Source of the DNA: Arthrospiribacter ruber
GTDB taxonomy: Bacteria > Bacteroidota > Bacteroidia > Cytophagales > Cyclobacteriaceae
DNA length: 64,000 nt
Assembly (NCBI RefSeq): GCF_019343195.1
Contig: NZ_RPHB01000004.1
Coordinates: 124,001 to 188,000 of the forward strand
Direction of reading: 5' to 3'
In this document: in pieces, positions 1 to 9,529 of the stretch
How the letters are laid out: every line of letters starts with the position of its first letter
Position numbering within the stretch: the stretch's first letter is position 1
The notes under the pieces: model-generated
Database searches by the model: none
What the model saw: the letters and a program-made list of their open reading frames with translations, nothing else
What the model was told of the DNA's origin: nothing
Translations under genes and position numbers: made by a program

Positions 1-1205
1 GTTCAGTATTGTATCTAAGCTCATGTGATAAAGAAGATTCTGCACCTCCGATTAATAATGATCCTGAACCTACAGGCTCCATTTTAATCAAAATCAAGAC
101 TACAGGTAAGGACAGTGATCCTGAAGGATATACCGTGCACATTGAAGGGTCTGATGCCAGACAAGTAGATGCCAATGGGGAAATTAATATTTCTAATAAA
201 AGACCAGGAAATTACTCTATAGAATTAAGAGGAATAGCGAATCATTGCTCTGGAAATGGGAGCATGGTTAAGGAAGCAACTGTTTCCGCAGATGGAATCA
301 CCACAGTCGAATTTGAAGTAGATTGCAAAGCCATACTAAGAGATAGATTAGTATATTCCAAAGGTTTAAACAATTTCACAGAATTTAAAATACACTCATC
401 TAATTTAGATGGTTCGGATGAAAAGTTGATTTATGATAAAGTAATAGCCTTCCCATCGACTGTCAGAATTTCTCCAGATGGCACCAAAATCTCTTTCAAT
501 GATAGATTGGATGGCAATAATACTATTCAAATTTTTGTAATGGATGCTGATGGAGAAAATGTAACTGCTATTCCTCACGAAGGTGCAGATAATACTGCTA
601 TGGCTAACCAGTTCAATTCAGTCTGGCACCCTGATAGCAAAAAAATAACCTTCCGAAACGGATTTAGAAATGTGACTTACGAGCTTGAGTCAGGGCAGAG
701 GACACTGATAGAATTTGAAGAAGGAGAAATGTTCAGTGTACAAGAGGTAATAGATAATGGAACAAAGTTTTTAGGAATATATATTAAAAACACTCCAGGC
801 AGTCCTGTTGTCCATCAATTGGCTATTTCTAATGCTGATGGAACAGGTATGACAATATTAAAGGAAGAACCAAATTTAGTGTTCATTTCTGCTAAAATGC
901 TGGATGAAAACACCTTGGTATATATTCAAAGAATAAATGCCTCCGGATTTTTCAATGAAGTAAGAAAGATAAACATCGACGGTTCCAACGACCAAAACAT
1001 CCAAAATCAATTGGGTTTTGCGGAGAGCGATAGATTACAATCTTTTACGATATCTCCCAATAAAACCGACCTTTTGTTTTACTTTGGAAGAAATGTCAAT
1101 TTTTTCTTTGGTAAAACAAAGTTAAATGGATCTGTAGAATTGCTCACCTACACTGGAAACAATGTAAGAGTAAGCCCAGACTGGTCCCAAGTCACAAGAA
1201 AATAA
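1..1205 (+). CDS. Lipoprotein with TolB/PD40-like repeats (5' end outside window)
   Basis: The reading frame is open from the first base, so the gene starts upstream of the window. The visible N-terminus holds the end of a signal peptide with a lipobox (LSSC, Cys at codon 24-26), predicting a lipid-anchored envelope protein. An Ig-like region (about residues 20-105) is followed by repeats of the SPDGTKISF / DADGEN type, typical of TolB/WD40-like PD40 beta-propeller blades. No catalytic domain is seen. It ends just before a strong terminator. The function is unknown; it may be a surface binding or scaffold protein. Confidence 0.7.
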   Translation, partial: SVLYLSSCDKEDSAPPINNDPEPTGSILIKIKTTGKDSDPEGYTVHIEGSDARQVDANGEINISNKRPGNYSIELRGIANHCSGNGSMVKEATVSADGITTVEFEVDCKAILRDRLVYSKGLNNFTEFKIHSSNLDGSDEKLIYDKVIAFPSTVRISPDGTKISFNDRLDGNNTIQIFVMDADGENVTAIPHEGADNTAMANQFNSVWHPDSKKITFRNGFRNVTYELESGQRTLIEFEEGEMFSVQEVIDNGTKFLGIYIKNTPGSPVVHQLAISNADGTGMTILKEEPNLVFISAKMLDENTLVYIQRINASGFFNEVRKINIDGSNDQNIQNQLGFAESDRLQSFTISPNKTDLLFYFGRNVNFFFGKTKLNGSVELLTYTGNNVRVSPDWSQVTRK

Positions 1206-1220
1206 AAACATAAAAACATA

Positions 1221-1253
1221 AAAAGACCTTGGACAATCAGTCCAAGGTCTTTT
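1221..1253. terminator. Bidirectional intrinsic terminator
   Basis: An 11-bp perfect stem (1224-1234 pairs with 1240-1250, 5-nt loop) is flanked by A-runs and T-runs. It lies between two convergent genes and should stop transcription in both directions. Confidence 0.9.
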
Positions 1254-1259
1254 TTATAA

Positions 1260-2339
1260 TCATGGAACCAGATAAACAAAAGCATTCACGTTCATCCCGG
1301 CACCTACAGAAGCAAAAACAATATGATCACCACTCTTGATCTCATGTCCTTCCAATTCATGCCTGATGATCATATCATACAATATTGGGACAGTAGCGAC
1401 TGAATTGTTTCCGAGTTTGGAAATAGTCATAGGCATGATCTGCTCAGAATTGATGTCCTGGACTCCAGCAAGTTTAAATACTCTCTGAATGATGGCCTCA
1501 TCCATTTTAGCATTAGCCTGATGGATAAGCACTTTTTTGATGTCCTTAAAAGGCACACCTGATTTTTCAATGGTTTCTACTACCAATCTTGGCACTGTAT
1601 TCAAAGCATACTCGTACAGTTTTCTACCGTTCATTTTCATAAAGAGCGTATTATCCTCAAATTCAGTATGGTATGAAATATCCATTTTAAGAAAATGGGC
1701 TTCGGAATAGGTATCTGAACGGGTTTTATGTGCTAATACACCTATGGGAGTGCTAGACTCTTTAGCTTCAACTACCACTGCACCTGCGCCGTCTGAGTAA
1801 ATCATGGAATCTATATCATGGGGATCAGCGATCCTTGACAGGTTTTCTGCACCAATGACCAACACCTTTTTGGCATCCCCTGATTTGATGTAATAATCTG
1901 CCTGTATGACTCCCTGAACCCAACCTGGACAACCAAAAGGCAAATCATAGGCTACACAATCCGGGTTCTTAATTTTCAACAAGTGCTTTACCCTAGAAGC
2001 TAGGGTTGGCACCATGTCAGACTTCTTATTATTGTACAGGACATCACCAAAATTGTGGGCAACGATAATGTAGTCCAGACTTTCAGGGTCAATTTCAGCA
2101 GACTCTATGGCAGCTTTGGCAGCAAAATAGCCCATGTCAGAGGTGTTGTATTCTTTGCTTAAATACCTTCTTTCCTGTATATCAGTTATTTCCTGTAGCT
2201 TACTGATTATTTCCTCATTGGCTTTGGTAAGTTTCTCTCCTTTTTCATTGACAAACGACTTTGTTAGGAAATCCTCATTTTTGACAATAATCTCTGGTAT
2301 ATACTTCCCAGATCCTGTAATGACAGAAAATATGCTCAT
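1260..2339 (-). CDS. 3-oxoacyl-ACP synthase III (KASIII/FabH-like)
   Basis: A thiolase-fold condensing enzyme, normally joining an acyl-CoA starter to malonyl-ACP. The KASIII triad is visible: Cys137 in FGCPGW, His273 in IHQANAKM and Asn311 in GNNS. The 359-residue length is slightly above FabH (about 320) because of an insertion around residues 25-50 and the middle region. It stands alone with no fab operon around it, so it could be a paralogue serving branched-chain, secondary-lipid or quinolone-like synthesis rather than the housekeeping FabH. The family is sure, the substrate is not. Confidence 0.88.
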   Translation of the reverse strand: MSIFSVITGSGKYIPEIIVKNEDFLTKSFVNEKGEKLTKANEEIISKLQEITDIQERRYLSKEYNTSDMGYFAAKAAIESAEIDPESLDYIIVAHNFGDVLYNNKKSDMVPTLASRVKHLLKIKNPDCVAYDLPFGCPGWVQGVIQADYYIKSGDAKKVLVIGAENLSRIADPHDIDSMIYSDGAGAVVVEAKESSTPIGVLAHKTRSDTYSEAHFLKMDISYHTEFEDNTLFMKMNGRKLYEYALNTVPRLVVETIEKSGVPFKDIKKVLIHQANAKMDEAIIQRVFKLAGVQDINSEQIMPMTISKLGNNSVATVPILYDMIIRHELEGHEIKSGDHIVFASVGAGMNVNAFVYLVP

Positions 2340-2479
2340 ATAACTTTACTTGGTGATTAGACTTTAATAATGAAAAGTAATGAATAAAACTCAACCAAGT
2401 AAGGCAAGAATTGAAAAAATAACAATGATTTATTGATTTTTTACCGCCTAAATAAATAATACGCCTGCTGGCATTAAGA

Positions 2480-2506
2480 AAGCCGGTCCATTGGGACCGG
2501 CTTTTA
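2480..2506 (-). terminator. Intrinsic terminator after the tricorn-like gene
   Basis: A GC-rich stem (AGCCGGTCC at 2481-2489 pairs with GGACCGGCT at 2494-2502, loop ATTG) lies right after the stop of the minus-strand S41 gene. A T-rich run also follows on the plus strand. Confidence 0.85.
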
Positions 2507-2511
2507 TATCT

Positions 2512-5500
2512 TTAATTTTTTCTCTCAGGTCTAAAATACCGAATGGGTGCCTCTGGTTCTTTTTTTAGTTCCACCCCCTGAGTTTCCAATAATTTCAAAG
2601 CTTCTTTAACAGCCCTTTCCAACTGAGGATCAAGACCATCAATGACCAGTTTAGGCTCTTGCTCGACTTCAATGTCTGGTGCCACTCCTACACCTTCTAC
2701 TGCCCATTTTCCCTCTACATCAAAGAAACCTCCTCTTGGTGCCACCATTCTACCCCCATCAATAAATGGGGGAGTGTCCCATGTTCCGACCAAGCCACCC
2801 CAAGTCTGGGTTCCAATCAAGGGGCCAATTTCCATTTTGCTGAATAAATAGGGGAGAAGATCACCTCCCGAACCTGCTCTTTCATTGATCAACATCACCT
2901 TGGGCCCCCAGATACCTGACATAGGTGTAGTAAATGGTCTGCGGTCACTTGCTCTTGAATTGAAATAACCATGAAGTTCTCTGGCCATGATGTCTACCAT
3001 ATAATCTGCAGCAGAACCACCGCCATTGTTTCTTTCGTCGATTACAGCACCTTTTTTGTCCTGTTGGGCAAAATAATACCTGTTGAAAGAAGTATAACCC
3101 GGCTGTCCAGTATTCGGAATATAGACATAGGCCAGTTTTCCCTCGGAAAGTTCATCTACTTTTCTTCTGTTTGATTCCACCCAATCAATCATTCTCAGGC
3201 TGTTTTCATTGGCTATTGGCTCTACAGTCACCAATCTTGACCCTTGGATATCTGCGCTGCTATTGACCCTGATTTTCAATTGCTTGCCAGCTGTATTTTC
3301 AAAATACCTGTAAAAATTCTCTCCTGCTTCCAACATCTGCCCGTTTACCTCAATTATGTAATCGCCTTCCTTGATATCCAACCCAGGTACAGCCAAAGGG
3401 GCATTAATAGAAGGGTTGTAGCTTTCTCCATTATAAATTTTGCTGATCCTATACCTGCCATTTTCTATTGTATAATCAGCTCCAAGCAGTCCAATATTGA
3501 CTGTTTTGATATCCGGAAAATCACCTCCAGAAGTATAGCTGTGGCCAACTGCTACTTCCCCACCCAAAATATCTATCACGTAATTCATGTCCGTCCTATG
3601 CTTGACATGATCCACCCAAGGCCTATACCATTCATAAATTTCGTCCCAGGGCGCACCATGAACATTGTCCACGTATAAAAAGTCCCGCTGATATCTCCAG
3701 CCTTCTCTGTAAATCTGCTCCCATTCTTCTCTTGGGGTTACTTTCACTTTAAATCCATTTAAGGCTTTCAGTACTCCATCACCTGCATTTTTACTGCTAC
3801 CGGATGTTTCTACAATTCCCCAATTTCCATTTGACTGGTACAAAAGGGATTTGCGATCTTCGGATATTGCAAGTTGGGATATTGTCTTCATGAAAGTCTC
3901 TGCCTTCCTTTCTTTAAAGTTGTATTTATGCAATGTCAAACCTTGTTCATTGGGTACATTTTCAGTATAAAAAATAAATCCTTCTGGGCCGGGATTTAGC
4001 CCTGTGTAATCCCTCGCAGGAATGTTTAAGGCAACTATCCTTTCAAAGAGTCCCTCTGCATCAACCTTAACAGTGACTTTGTCATTTTCCTTTTTATCCT
4101 CTTTTTTATCAGGATTTTCCGGTTCTTCATCACTTTCTGGCATAAGCGGTGATTTTCCATCTTTTTTCAAAACCACTGCATAAAGGCTTCTGGTGACAGG
4201 ACGATCGTAAGAACTCATGTCAAGCCACCCGGTATTAAGTCCAAAATCTGTACTCGCCAAAAAATAAAGATACTCTCCTTTGGCATCCCAGACCGGAGTA
4301 ATGGCATCAGCCATTCCGTCCGTCACCTGTATTTTTTGTTTGCTGTCTACATTGTAAAGGAAAATGGCTTTGAACTGATTGTCCAAAAGTCTGGAATAAG
4401 CGATCCACTTTCCGTCAGGAGACCACTCAGGATTGAGGGAACGATTGGGGTGGGCAAACCTGTCCGTGTCTACGATAGAAGCAGTTCCTGAGCTCACATT
4501 GACCAACCAAAGGTTGTAATCGGTATCGGTAAATGAAATATGGCTTCCATCAGATGACCAAGCTGGCTTAAAGTAAAAAGACTTGTTCGGTAATTTGATC
4601 TCTTTTGGGTTTTTGAGTCCTTCCTGCTCTCCTATCATCAACTGATACTCTCCGGAAGCATCAGAAAACCAGGCAATCTGTTGACCATCAGGAGACCAAA
4701 CAGGTGCCCTTTCAGCCGACTTTGACGTGTTGGTCAGGTTCCTGGCATTTCCTTTCTCTTTTGGAACTGTGATAATTTCACCCCTGAATTCAAACAAAGC
4801 CCGCTGACCGGTGGGAGAGAGGGAGGCATTGCTCAGTCCTCTTCCATTTACATCTACCCACCTTTCTCTAGCCCAATGGAAATCTCCATTTACCTCAATT
4901 TCCAACTGCTTGGTTTCTCCTGAAATCGGATCCAAAAGGTGTAGGTATCCACCCTGCTCATACACGATTTCCTTTCCATTAGAAGCAAGATTTTTGACAT
5001 CAAAATCAGCGTAGAAGGTTTCCTGCTTCAACTCTTCCATGTCCGGTTGGTAGGACCAGATGTTGCTGGCAAAGTCAAGTTCTGATAGGAAAAAAACCTT
5101 ATCTCCATGCCATATAGGCTGGGTATGTCTCTCGTTATCAGACCTTGGAGTCATTTTAAGTGAGAAATCCTCCAAATCTACAATCCAGATGGGTTTGGCC
5201 TGTCCACCACGGTAATTTCTCCATTCCGGATCCCAAAATGCAATCTGTTGGTATGCGATTTTCTTGCCATCATCGGAAAGGCTACCGTTCACAGCTCTAG
5301 GAATAGGAAGTGCCTCTTCCATTCCGCCTTCAGCAGAGATTTTATAGAATCTTGATTCTTTGGTCGGTACATTTTCCCTTGCTGAGGTGAAAAGAATATG
5401 TTTCCCATCCGGTGTCCAACCAGTTACTAAATCTGCACCCGGATGCCAGGTCAATCTTTTAGGCTCACCTCCATCTACAGGCATCACATACACATCTGTA

Positions 5501-5751
5501 TTGCCATCATATTGAGCTGTGAATGCGATCTGTTTGCCATCGGGAGAAAAATGAGGCAATTGCTCCAAGCCTTCATTGGTAGTAAGTCGAATGGCTTTTC
5601 CACCGTTTTTATCTACCCGCCATAAATCATTGGCATGGACAAAAACGATGTACTGTTCTGAAATAGTAGGCTCTCTCAAAAGCCGGGTTCCTTGCGCCAT
5701 TGCCTCTTGGAACAGCAGACAAAAAACCACTAAGAAGGTGAATCTGATCAT
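2512..5751 (-). CDS. Tricorn-like S41 family protease, secreted
   Basis: A large (1079 aa) exported peptidase with the architecture of archaeal tricorn protease. A Sec signal peptide ends near AMAQ (residue 20). WD40/PD40 propeller repeats (SPDGKQIAF, TPDGKHILF, SPDGQQIAW and others) fill about residues 25-520. A charged linker lies near 540-570, then an S41 helical part, a PDZ domain near 765-860, and a C-terminal S41 catalytic domain. The probable nucleophile is Ser961 in GSGGD; a GHSY motif matches the tricorn catalytic His region. It should degrade peptides in the periplasm or at the surface. The gap of only 31 bp to the NRAMP-like gene upstream suggests the same operon. Confidence 0.9.
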   Translation of the reverse strand: MIRFTFLVVFCLLFQEAMAQGTRLLREPTISEQYIVFVHANDLWRVDKNGGKAIRLTTNEGLEQLPHFSPDGKQIAFTAQYDGNTDVYVMPVDGGEPKRLTWHPGADLVTGWTPDGKHILFTSARENVPTKESRFYKISAEGGMEEALPIPRAVNGSLSDDGKKIAYQQIAFWDPEWRNYRGGQAKPIWIVDLEDFSLKMTPRSDNERHTQPIWHGDKVFFLSELDFASNIWSYQPDMEELKQETFYADFDVKNLASNGKEIVYEQGGYLHLLDPISGETKQLEIEVNGDFHWARERWVDVNGRGLSNASLSPTGQRALFEFRGEIITVPKEKGNARNLTNTSKSAERAPVWSPDGQQIAWFSDASGEYQLMIGEQEGLKNPKEIKLPNKSFYFKPAWSSDGSHISFTDTDYNLWLVNVSSGTASIVDTDRFAHPNRSLNPEWSPDGKWIAYSRLLDNQFKAIFLYNVDSKQKIQVTDGMADAITPVWDAKGEYLYFLASTDFGLNTGWLDMSSYDRPVTRSLYAVVLKKDGKSPLMPESDEEPENPDKKEDKKENDKVTVKVDAEGLFERIVALNIPARDYTGLNPGPEGFIFYTENVPNEQGLTLHKYNFKERKAETFMKTISQLAISEDRKSLLYQSNGNWGIVETSGSSKNAGDGVLKALNGFKVKVTPREEWEQIYREGWRYQRDFLYVDNVHGAPWDEIYEWYRPWVDHVKHRTDMNYVIDILGGEVAVGHSYTSGGDFPDIKTVNIGLLGADYTIENGRYRISKIYNGESYNPSINAPLAVPGLDIKEGDYIIEVNGQMLEAGENFYRYFENTAGKQLKIRVNSSADIQGSRLVTVEPIANENSLRMIDWVESNRRKVDELSEGKLAYVYIPNTGQPGYTSFNRYYFAQQDKKGAVIDERNNGGGSAADYMVDIMARELHGYFNSRASDRRPFTTPMSGIWGPKVMLINERAGSGGDLLPYLFSKMEIGPLIGTQTWGGLVGTWDTPPFIDGGRMVAPRGGFFDVEGKWAVEGVGVAPDIEVEQEPKLVIDGLDPQLERAVKEALKLLETQGVELKKEPEAPIRYFRPERKN

Positions 5752-5782
5752 TTTAATTTTTCAGTAATAGTTGAACATGGGT

Positions 5783-7006
5783 TTATATCAAATTTAAAAC
5801 TTTTGCTATGCTGATCACTCCCAGACAAAGGGTTATCAACCATACAAACAGTGCGAGTAAATTTAAAGGTAGTTTGTTTTGATGATTTTTCATTATCTCA
5901 GACTTATTGGCCAACCAAATGATATAAGCACTGAGCAATGGAAGCAATATCCCATTGGCTATCTGTGCTACATTGATCAACTGAACAGGTTTGATTCCAA
6001 AAGAGGAAAAAAGCAAACCAAGCCCCAAGATCCCACTGATGCTCCATTTCATCCATGAAGAAGAGAGATCGGTAGATTTACCGAACATGCCTGCCACGAC
6101 CAAGGCCCCGGCCAATGGTGCTGTGATGGCTGAACTTATACCGGCTGCAAACAAACCAAAACCTATAAAATACTTGGACACACTTCCCAACAGAGGTTCC
6201 AGTCCCACTGCCAGTTCGACCGCTGAACTTACCTCTTTTACTCCGCTACCTGCAGCTGTAATAAGTATGGCTATAGAAACTGCCCCTCCTAGAATCACGG
6301 AAATTGCGGTATCTGCCCGTACATATTTAATGTCTTTTACCGATTGCCATTTTTTGGAAACCAAAGAAGAATGCAGAAAAAGGTTGTATGGGACCACAGT
6401 AGTCCCTATCAGGGCCACTATTTGAAGAACATTGACGGAAGAAACGCTTGGGTATAGTCCTGACCAAAGTTCAAAAAAAGCCGGGCGGACTATTGCCGCA
6501 TTTACCAAAAAGGCAAGGCTCATCAATATGACGAGGAAGGTCAGTGCCTGAGTCAGTCTTTTGTAGGAGCCGGACATTAATAGTAACCAAGACGACAGGC
6601 CTATAAGTACATTGATCAGGTTGATCTGTAAGTATCCTAACTCTAGAGGTGGAAGGCTTTTAAATAGCTCTAACCCCATGGCTCCACCACTTATATTTCC
6701 TGCTTCATACGCGGCATTTCCAAGGACGATGGCCAGCAAAATCAAAGTCATGGAAAAGTATTTTTTCAATCCGGTTTTAAGTGTGACCGAGATAAGAGAA
6801 GCCAATCCTTCACCGGCAACCAATCCTATTCTGGAAGCCATTTCCTGCAAAACCAAAGTAGCCAGGATGGAAAGAATCAATGCCCATATTAGGTCATATC
6901 CAAAATTGACCCCGGCCAAGGTACAAACTGTTACTGTGCCCGGTCCAATAAATGCTGCTGCTACAAGTGGCCCTGGACCGATATATTTGGAAATGCTGAT
7001 TTTCAT
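5783..7006 (-). CDS. Divergent NRAMP-family transporter
   Basis: A hydrophobic 407-residue protein with about 11 membrane segments and NRAMP family features. The metal-site motifs are changed: the TM1 DPGN motif reads GPGT (residues 21-24) and the TM6 MPHN motif reads VPYN (205-208). Side chains that bind Mn or Fe in classical NRAMPs are therefore missing, so the substrate may not be Mn/Fe. I chose the ATG at 7006, not an ATG 42 nt upstream, because it forms a 4-nt ATGA overlap with the preceding stop and starts directly before KISISKYIGPGPL. The overlap indicates translational coupling to the DUF2891 gene. Confidence 0.85.
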   Translation of the reverse strand: MKISISKYIGPGPLVAAAFIGPGTVTVCTLAGVNFGYDLIWALILSILATLVLQEMASRIGLVAGEGLASLISVTLKTGLKKYFSMTLILLAIVLGNAAYEAGNISGGAMGLELFKSLPPLELGYLQINLINVLIGLSSWLLLMSGSYKRLTQALTFLVILMSLAFLVNAAIVRPAFFELWSGLYPSVSSVNVLQIVALIGTTVVPYNLFLHSSLVSKKWQSVKDIKYVRADTAISVILGGAVSIAILITAAGSGVKEVSSAVELAVGLEPLLGSVSKYFIGFGLFAAGISSAITAPLAGALVVAGMFGKSTDLSSSWMKWSISGILGLGLLFSSFGIKPVQLINVAQIANGILLPLLSAYIIWLANKSEIMKNHQNKLPLNLLALFVWLITLCLGVISIAKVLNLI

Positions 7007-8091
7007 TGGGCTTTCTGAAGGGCATATATGGCAAAACTGCCCAGCCAATGAGTTCCCTCATAATTGTCATCTACAATGGAAGGCAAGGAGTAAAGTACAT
7101 GTTCATTCGCTATCCCGGTAAGATGTGCATATTGCTCCGGAAAATCTCCAATCAGGCCATATAACACCCAAGCACGGCTGAAGTTGAGCCCATCCAGATG
7201 TACAAGCTTTCCATCTGTCCTGTCACTTACTTCTCCAGGGGCGAGTAAAAAATCCTTTTCCTGTAATCCTGGCATAAAGTCATCCAGCCAAGTCAAAAAC
7301 TCCGCCTTTGGCATGACTTTTCTCATGATGTCCAGCTCCTGAAAACATGGCGATAGAAAATCAAAACCACTGGGCTCCCATTCCAGAGGGCAGTTTTTAT
7401 CATCTTCAAACCAATGATATGCCCTTTCTTTGATCAATTGTGCCAATGCTTCTCTTTGTGTTGTCTTGGCATAGTCATAAGCAAAAGAGAGCCCAAAAGC
7501 AATGTTCGAATGCTCTCCGACTCTGATGGGATAGATCAGTTTCGGTAAAAATTCCAGGTATTTTTTTACCATCAGATCGCTGAGTGGTCGCAGGTTTTGT
7601 TCCAGATTTTTCCCAAAAGGATCATCCCAAGTATGAAGTTCTTCAGCCAGTTTGAGCACCCAGGCCCATCCATAGGTCCTTTCAAAACTGCTATTTTGAG
7701 GCATGTGGAAGTACTCCACCTCTTTTTCAATATTTTCTTTGCTGATGTTTTCTTCTAACTTGTCCATGATCTCTTGCCTGTTTTGTAATTCAGGAAACTG
7801 CTTCAGCAAGCTAACCAGCATCCAGTGACCATGCACACTAGAATGCCAGTCAAAACAACCGTAGAATGCAGGGTGCAACTCTTTAGGACTTTTCAGGAAG
7901 GTTTCATTTTCAAGAGTCTGATTGAGTTTATTTGGGTATTCCACCTGCATGCAATGCAAGGGAAGAAGAGAGAGCCTGTTGGCTTCTTCCAGGGTCAGGG
8001 TAATGGGTTCAGGTAAGACCTGCTGGGCACCTGATTTTTTTGAATTAGCGAGGAAAAATAAAAATAAGGTTAAAGGAATTAGGTGTTTCAT
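7003..8091 (-). CDS. DUF2891 family secreted protein
   Basis: A 362-residue protein with a Sec signal peptide (cleavage near GAQQ, residue 23). It carries the DUF2891 hallmark HPAFYGCFDWHSSVHGHW near residues 73-90 and a Trp/His-rich alpha-helical body, which suggests an (alpha/alpha) toroid like those of glycan-active enzymes. No reaction is established for the family. It heads an operon: its stop overlaps the start of the NRAMP-like transporter by 4 nt, and the tricorn-like protease follows. The promoter should lie in 8092-8170. Confidence 0.8.
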   Translation of the reverse strand: MKHLIPLTLFLFFLANSKKSGAQQVLPEPITLTLEEANRLSLLPLHCMQVEYPNKLNQTLENETFLKSPKELHPAFYGCFDWHSSVHGHWMLVSLLKQFPELQNRQEIMDKLEENISKENIEKEVEYFHMPQNSSFERTYGWAWVLKLAEELHTWDDPFGKNLEQNLRPLSDLMVKKYLEFLPKLIYPIRVGEHSNIAFGLSFAYDYAKTTQREALAQLIKERAYHWFEDDKNCPLEWEPSGFDFLSPCFQELDIMRKVMPKAEFLTWLDDFMPGLQEKDFLLAPGEVSDRTDGKLVHLDGLNFSRAWVLYGLIGDFPEQYAHLTGIANEHVLYSLPSIVDDNYEGTHWLGSFAIYALQKAQ

Positions 8092-8174
8092 ATGCTCAGA
8101 ATTAAGTTTTTGAAGTTAAGGGATAAATCCACTTTTTAAAAATAGAAATCCTTACTTTTGAAGAAGCTCCTTGA

Positions 8175-8303
8175 TTCTTTAAAGAAAGTACATTATTGGA
8201 AGATTTGAGCAAAAACACCTTGGTCAGACAATTGGGCCGAACCATAATGAGAGAAATCACACGTAACTTTATGGGCTCAATTTCCGGAAGAAAGAAAAAA
8301 TAA
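8175..8303 (+). pseudogene. Possible 3' remnant of a HerA-like (DUF853) ATPase gene
   Basis: The reading frame is open for 42 codons up to TAA at 8301, with a stop immediately upstream (8172-8174). Its only ATG would give 18 residues. The peptide (…LVRQLGRTIMREITR…, ending in GRKKK) resembles, from memory, the amphipathic basic C-terminal tail of HerA-like DUF853 ATPases. The rest of such a gene is absent: the opposite-strand DUF2891 gene fills the upstream DNA. It ends 4 nt before the flavoprotein start. It could also be fortuitous sequence in that gene's leader. Confidence 0.35.
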
Positions 8304-8307
8304 CAGC

Positions 8308-9528
8308 GTGGTTAAATTAAAAATTGGTGTAATCGGTGCCGGGGCAGCAGGGTATTTTTCAGCTATTCATGCCGCAAAAAATGGTGGAGAGGTGGTGATT
8401 TTGGAGAAAACCTCCAAAGTACTTTCCAAAGTCAAAATCTCCGGTGGTGGGAGATGCAATGTAACCCATGATGCTAGAGAAGTTTCCAAGCTTGTAAAAA
8501 ACTTCCCCAGGGGAGAGAAGTTCCTCAAGAAAACATTCAGACATTTTGCTGTCAATGATACCATTGAATGGTTTGAAAAACGCAAGGTAAAGCTCAAAAC
8601 TGAGCCTGATGGGCGGATGTTTCCGGTTTCCGACTCTTCACAGTCTATCATTGACGTGCTTGAAAAAGAAGCGGAAATGTCAGGGGTAATTGTCAATAGA
8701 AATTTCAATGTAGCAAGCATATTGAAGAATGCGGAATTCTTTGAAGTTAGTGACGGAAAAAGAAAACTAACTTTTGACCGCATCATTATTTGTAGCGGAG
8801 GTAGTCCCAAAGCCGAAGGCTTTAGCTTTATAGAAAAGGTCGGACATACTATTGTGCCTCCAATACCATCCCTTTTCACCTTCAATACACCTGAAGAACC
8901 CATAAGAAAGCTTATGGGCATTTCTCTTCCTCATGCGCATGTGAGGCTTGAAGGAACCAAATTGTCCTATGATGGACCATTATTGATTACCCATTGGGGG
9001 GTAAGTGGACCGGCTGTACTGAAGCTTTCGGCCTTCGGAGCCAAGTGGCTGCACGAAAAAGACTACATAGCCAATGCCCATATAAGGTGGGTGGCTTCCT
9101 TGAGTGAACAGGACATTGTGCAATACTTACAAGCTTTCAAAAATCAACATCCCAAAAAGAAAGTTGCGTCCAATCCGCTTTTGGAATTACCGGGAAGATT
9201 GTGGGAACACCTCGTTCAGGTGGCGGAAATCAATGAAAACCTACTTTGGCAAGACATTTCAAAAAAACATTTTAATAGATTTGTTCAAAATCTTTTTTGC
9301 TATATTGTCAACGTCAAAGGAAAGACTACTTTCAAAGAAGAGTTTGTAACGGCAGGTGGAGTGGAGCTTTCGGAGGTAGACCCGGAGACATTGGAGAGCA
9401 AAATTGTAAAAGGTTTGTTTTTTGCCGGAGAGGTTTTAAATATTGATGGAATTACAGGCGGTTTTAACTTTCAGGCAGCTTGGAGTACCGGATACCTCGC
9501 AGGTAGAAATGTAAACCGCCCTTATTAA
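8308..9528 (+). CDS. BaiN/HI0933-type NAD(P)/FAD-dependent oxidoreductase
   Basis: A 406-residue cytoplasmic flavoprotein. An N-terminal Rossmann motif (GVIGAGAAG, residues 7-15) binds FAD, followed by SGGGRCN near residue 48, typical of the HI0933/YhiN/BaiN group. The C-terminal AGEVLNIDGITGGFNFQ block is the matching family signature. The first plausible start is GTG at 8308. The physiological substrate of the family is mostly unknown. The stop is 1 nt before the next gene, an Hpt protein, so the two are probably co-transcribed. Confidence 0.88.
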   Translation: MVKLKIGVIGAGAAGYFSAIHAAKNGGEVVILEKTSKVLSKVKISGGGRCNVTHDAREVSKLVKNFPRGEKFLKKTFRHFAVNDTIEWFEKRKVKLKTEPDGRMFPVSDSSQSIIDVLEKEAEMSGVIVNRNFNVASILKNAEFFEVSDGKRKLTFDRIIICSGGSPKAEGFSFIEKVGHTIVPPIPSLFTFNTPEEPIRKLMGISLPHAHVRLEGTKLSYDGPLLITHWGVSGPAVLKLSAFGAKWLHEKDYIANAHIRWVASLSEQDIVQYLQAFKNQHPKKKVASNPLLELPGRLWEHLVQVAEINENLLWQDISKKHFNRFVQNLFCYIVNVKGKTTFKEEFVTAGGVELSEVDPETLESKIVKGLFFAGEVLNIDGITGGFNFQAAWSTGYLAGRNVNRPY

Positions 9529-9529
9529 G

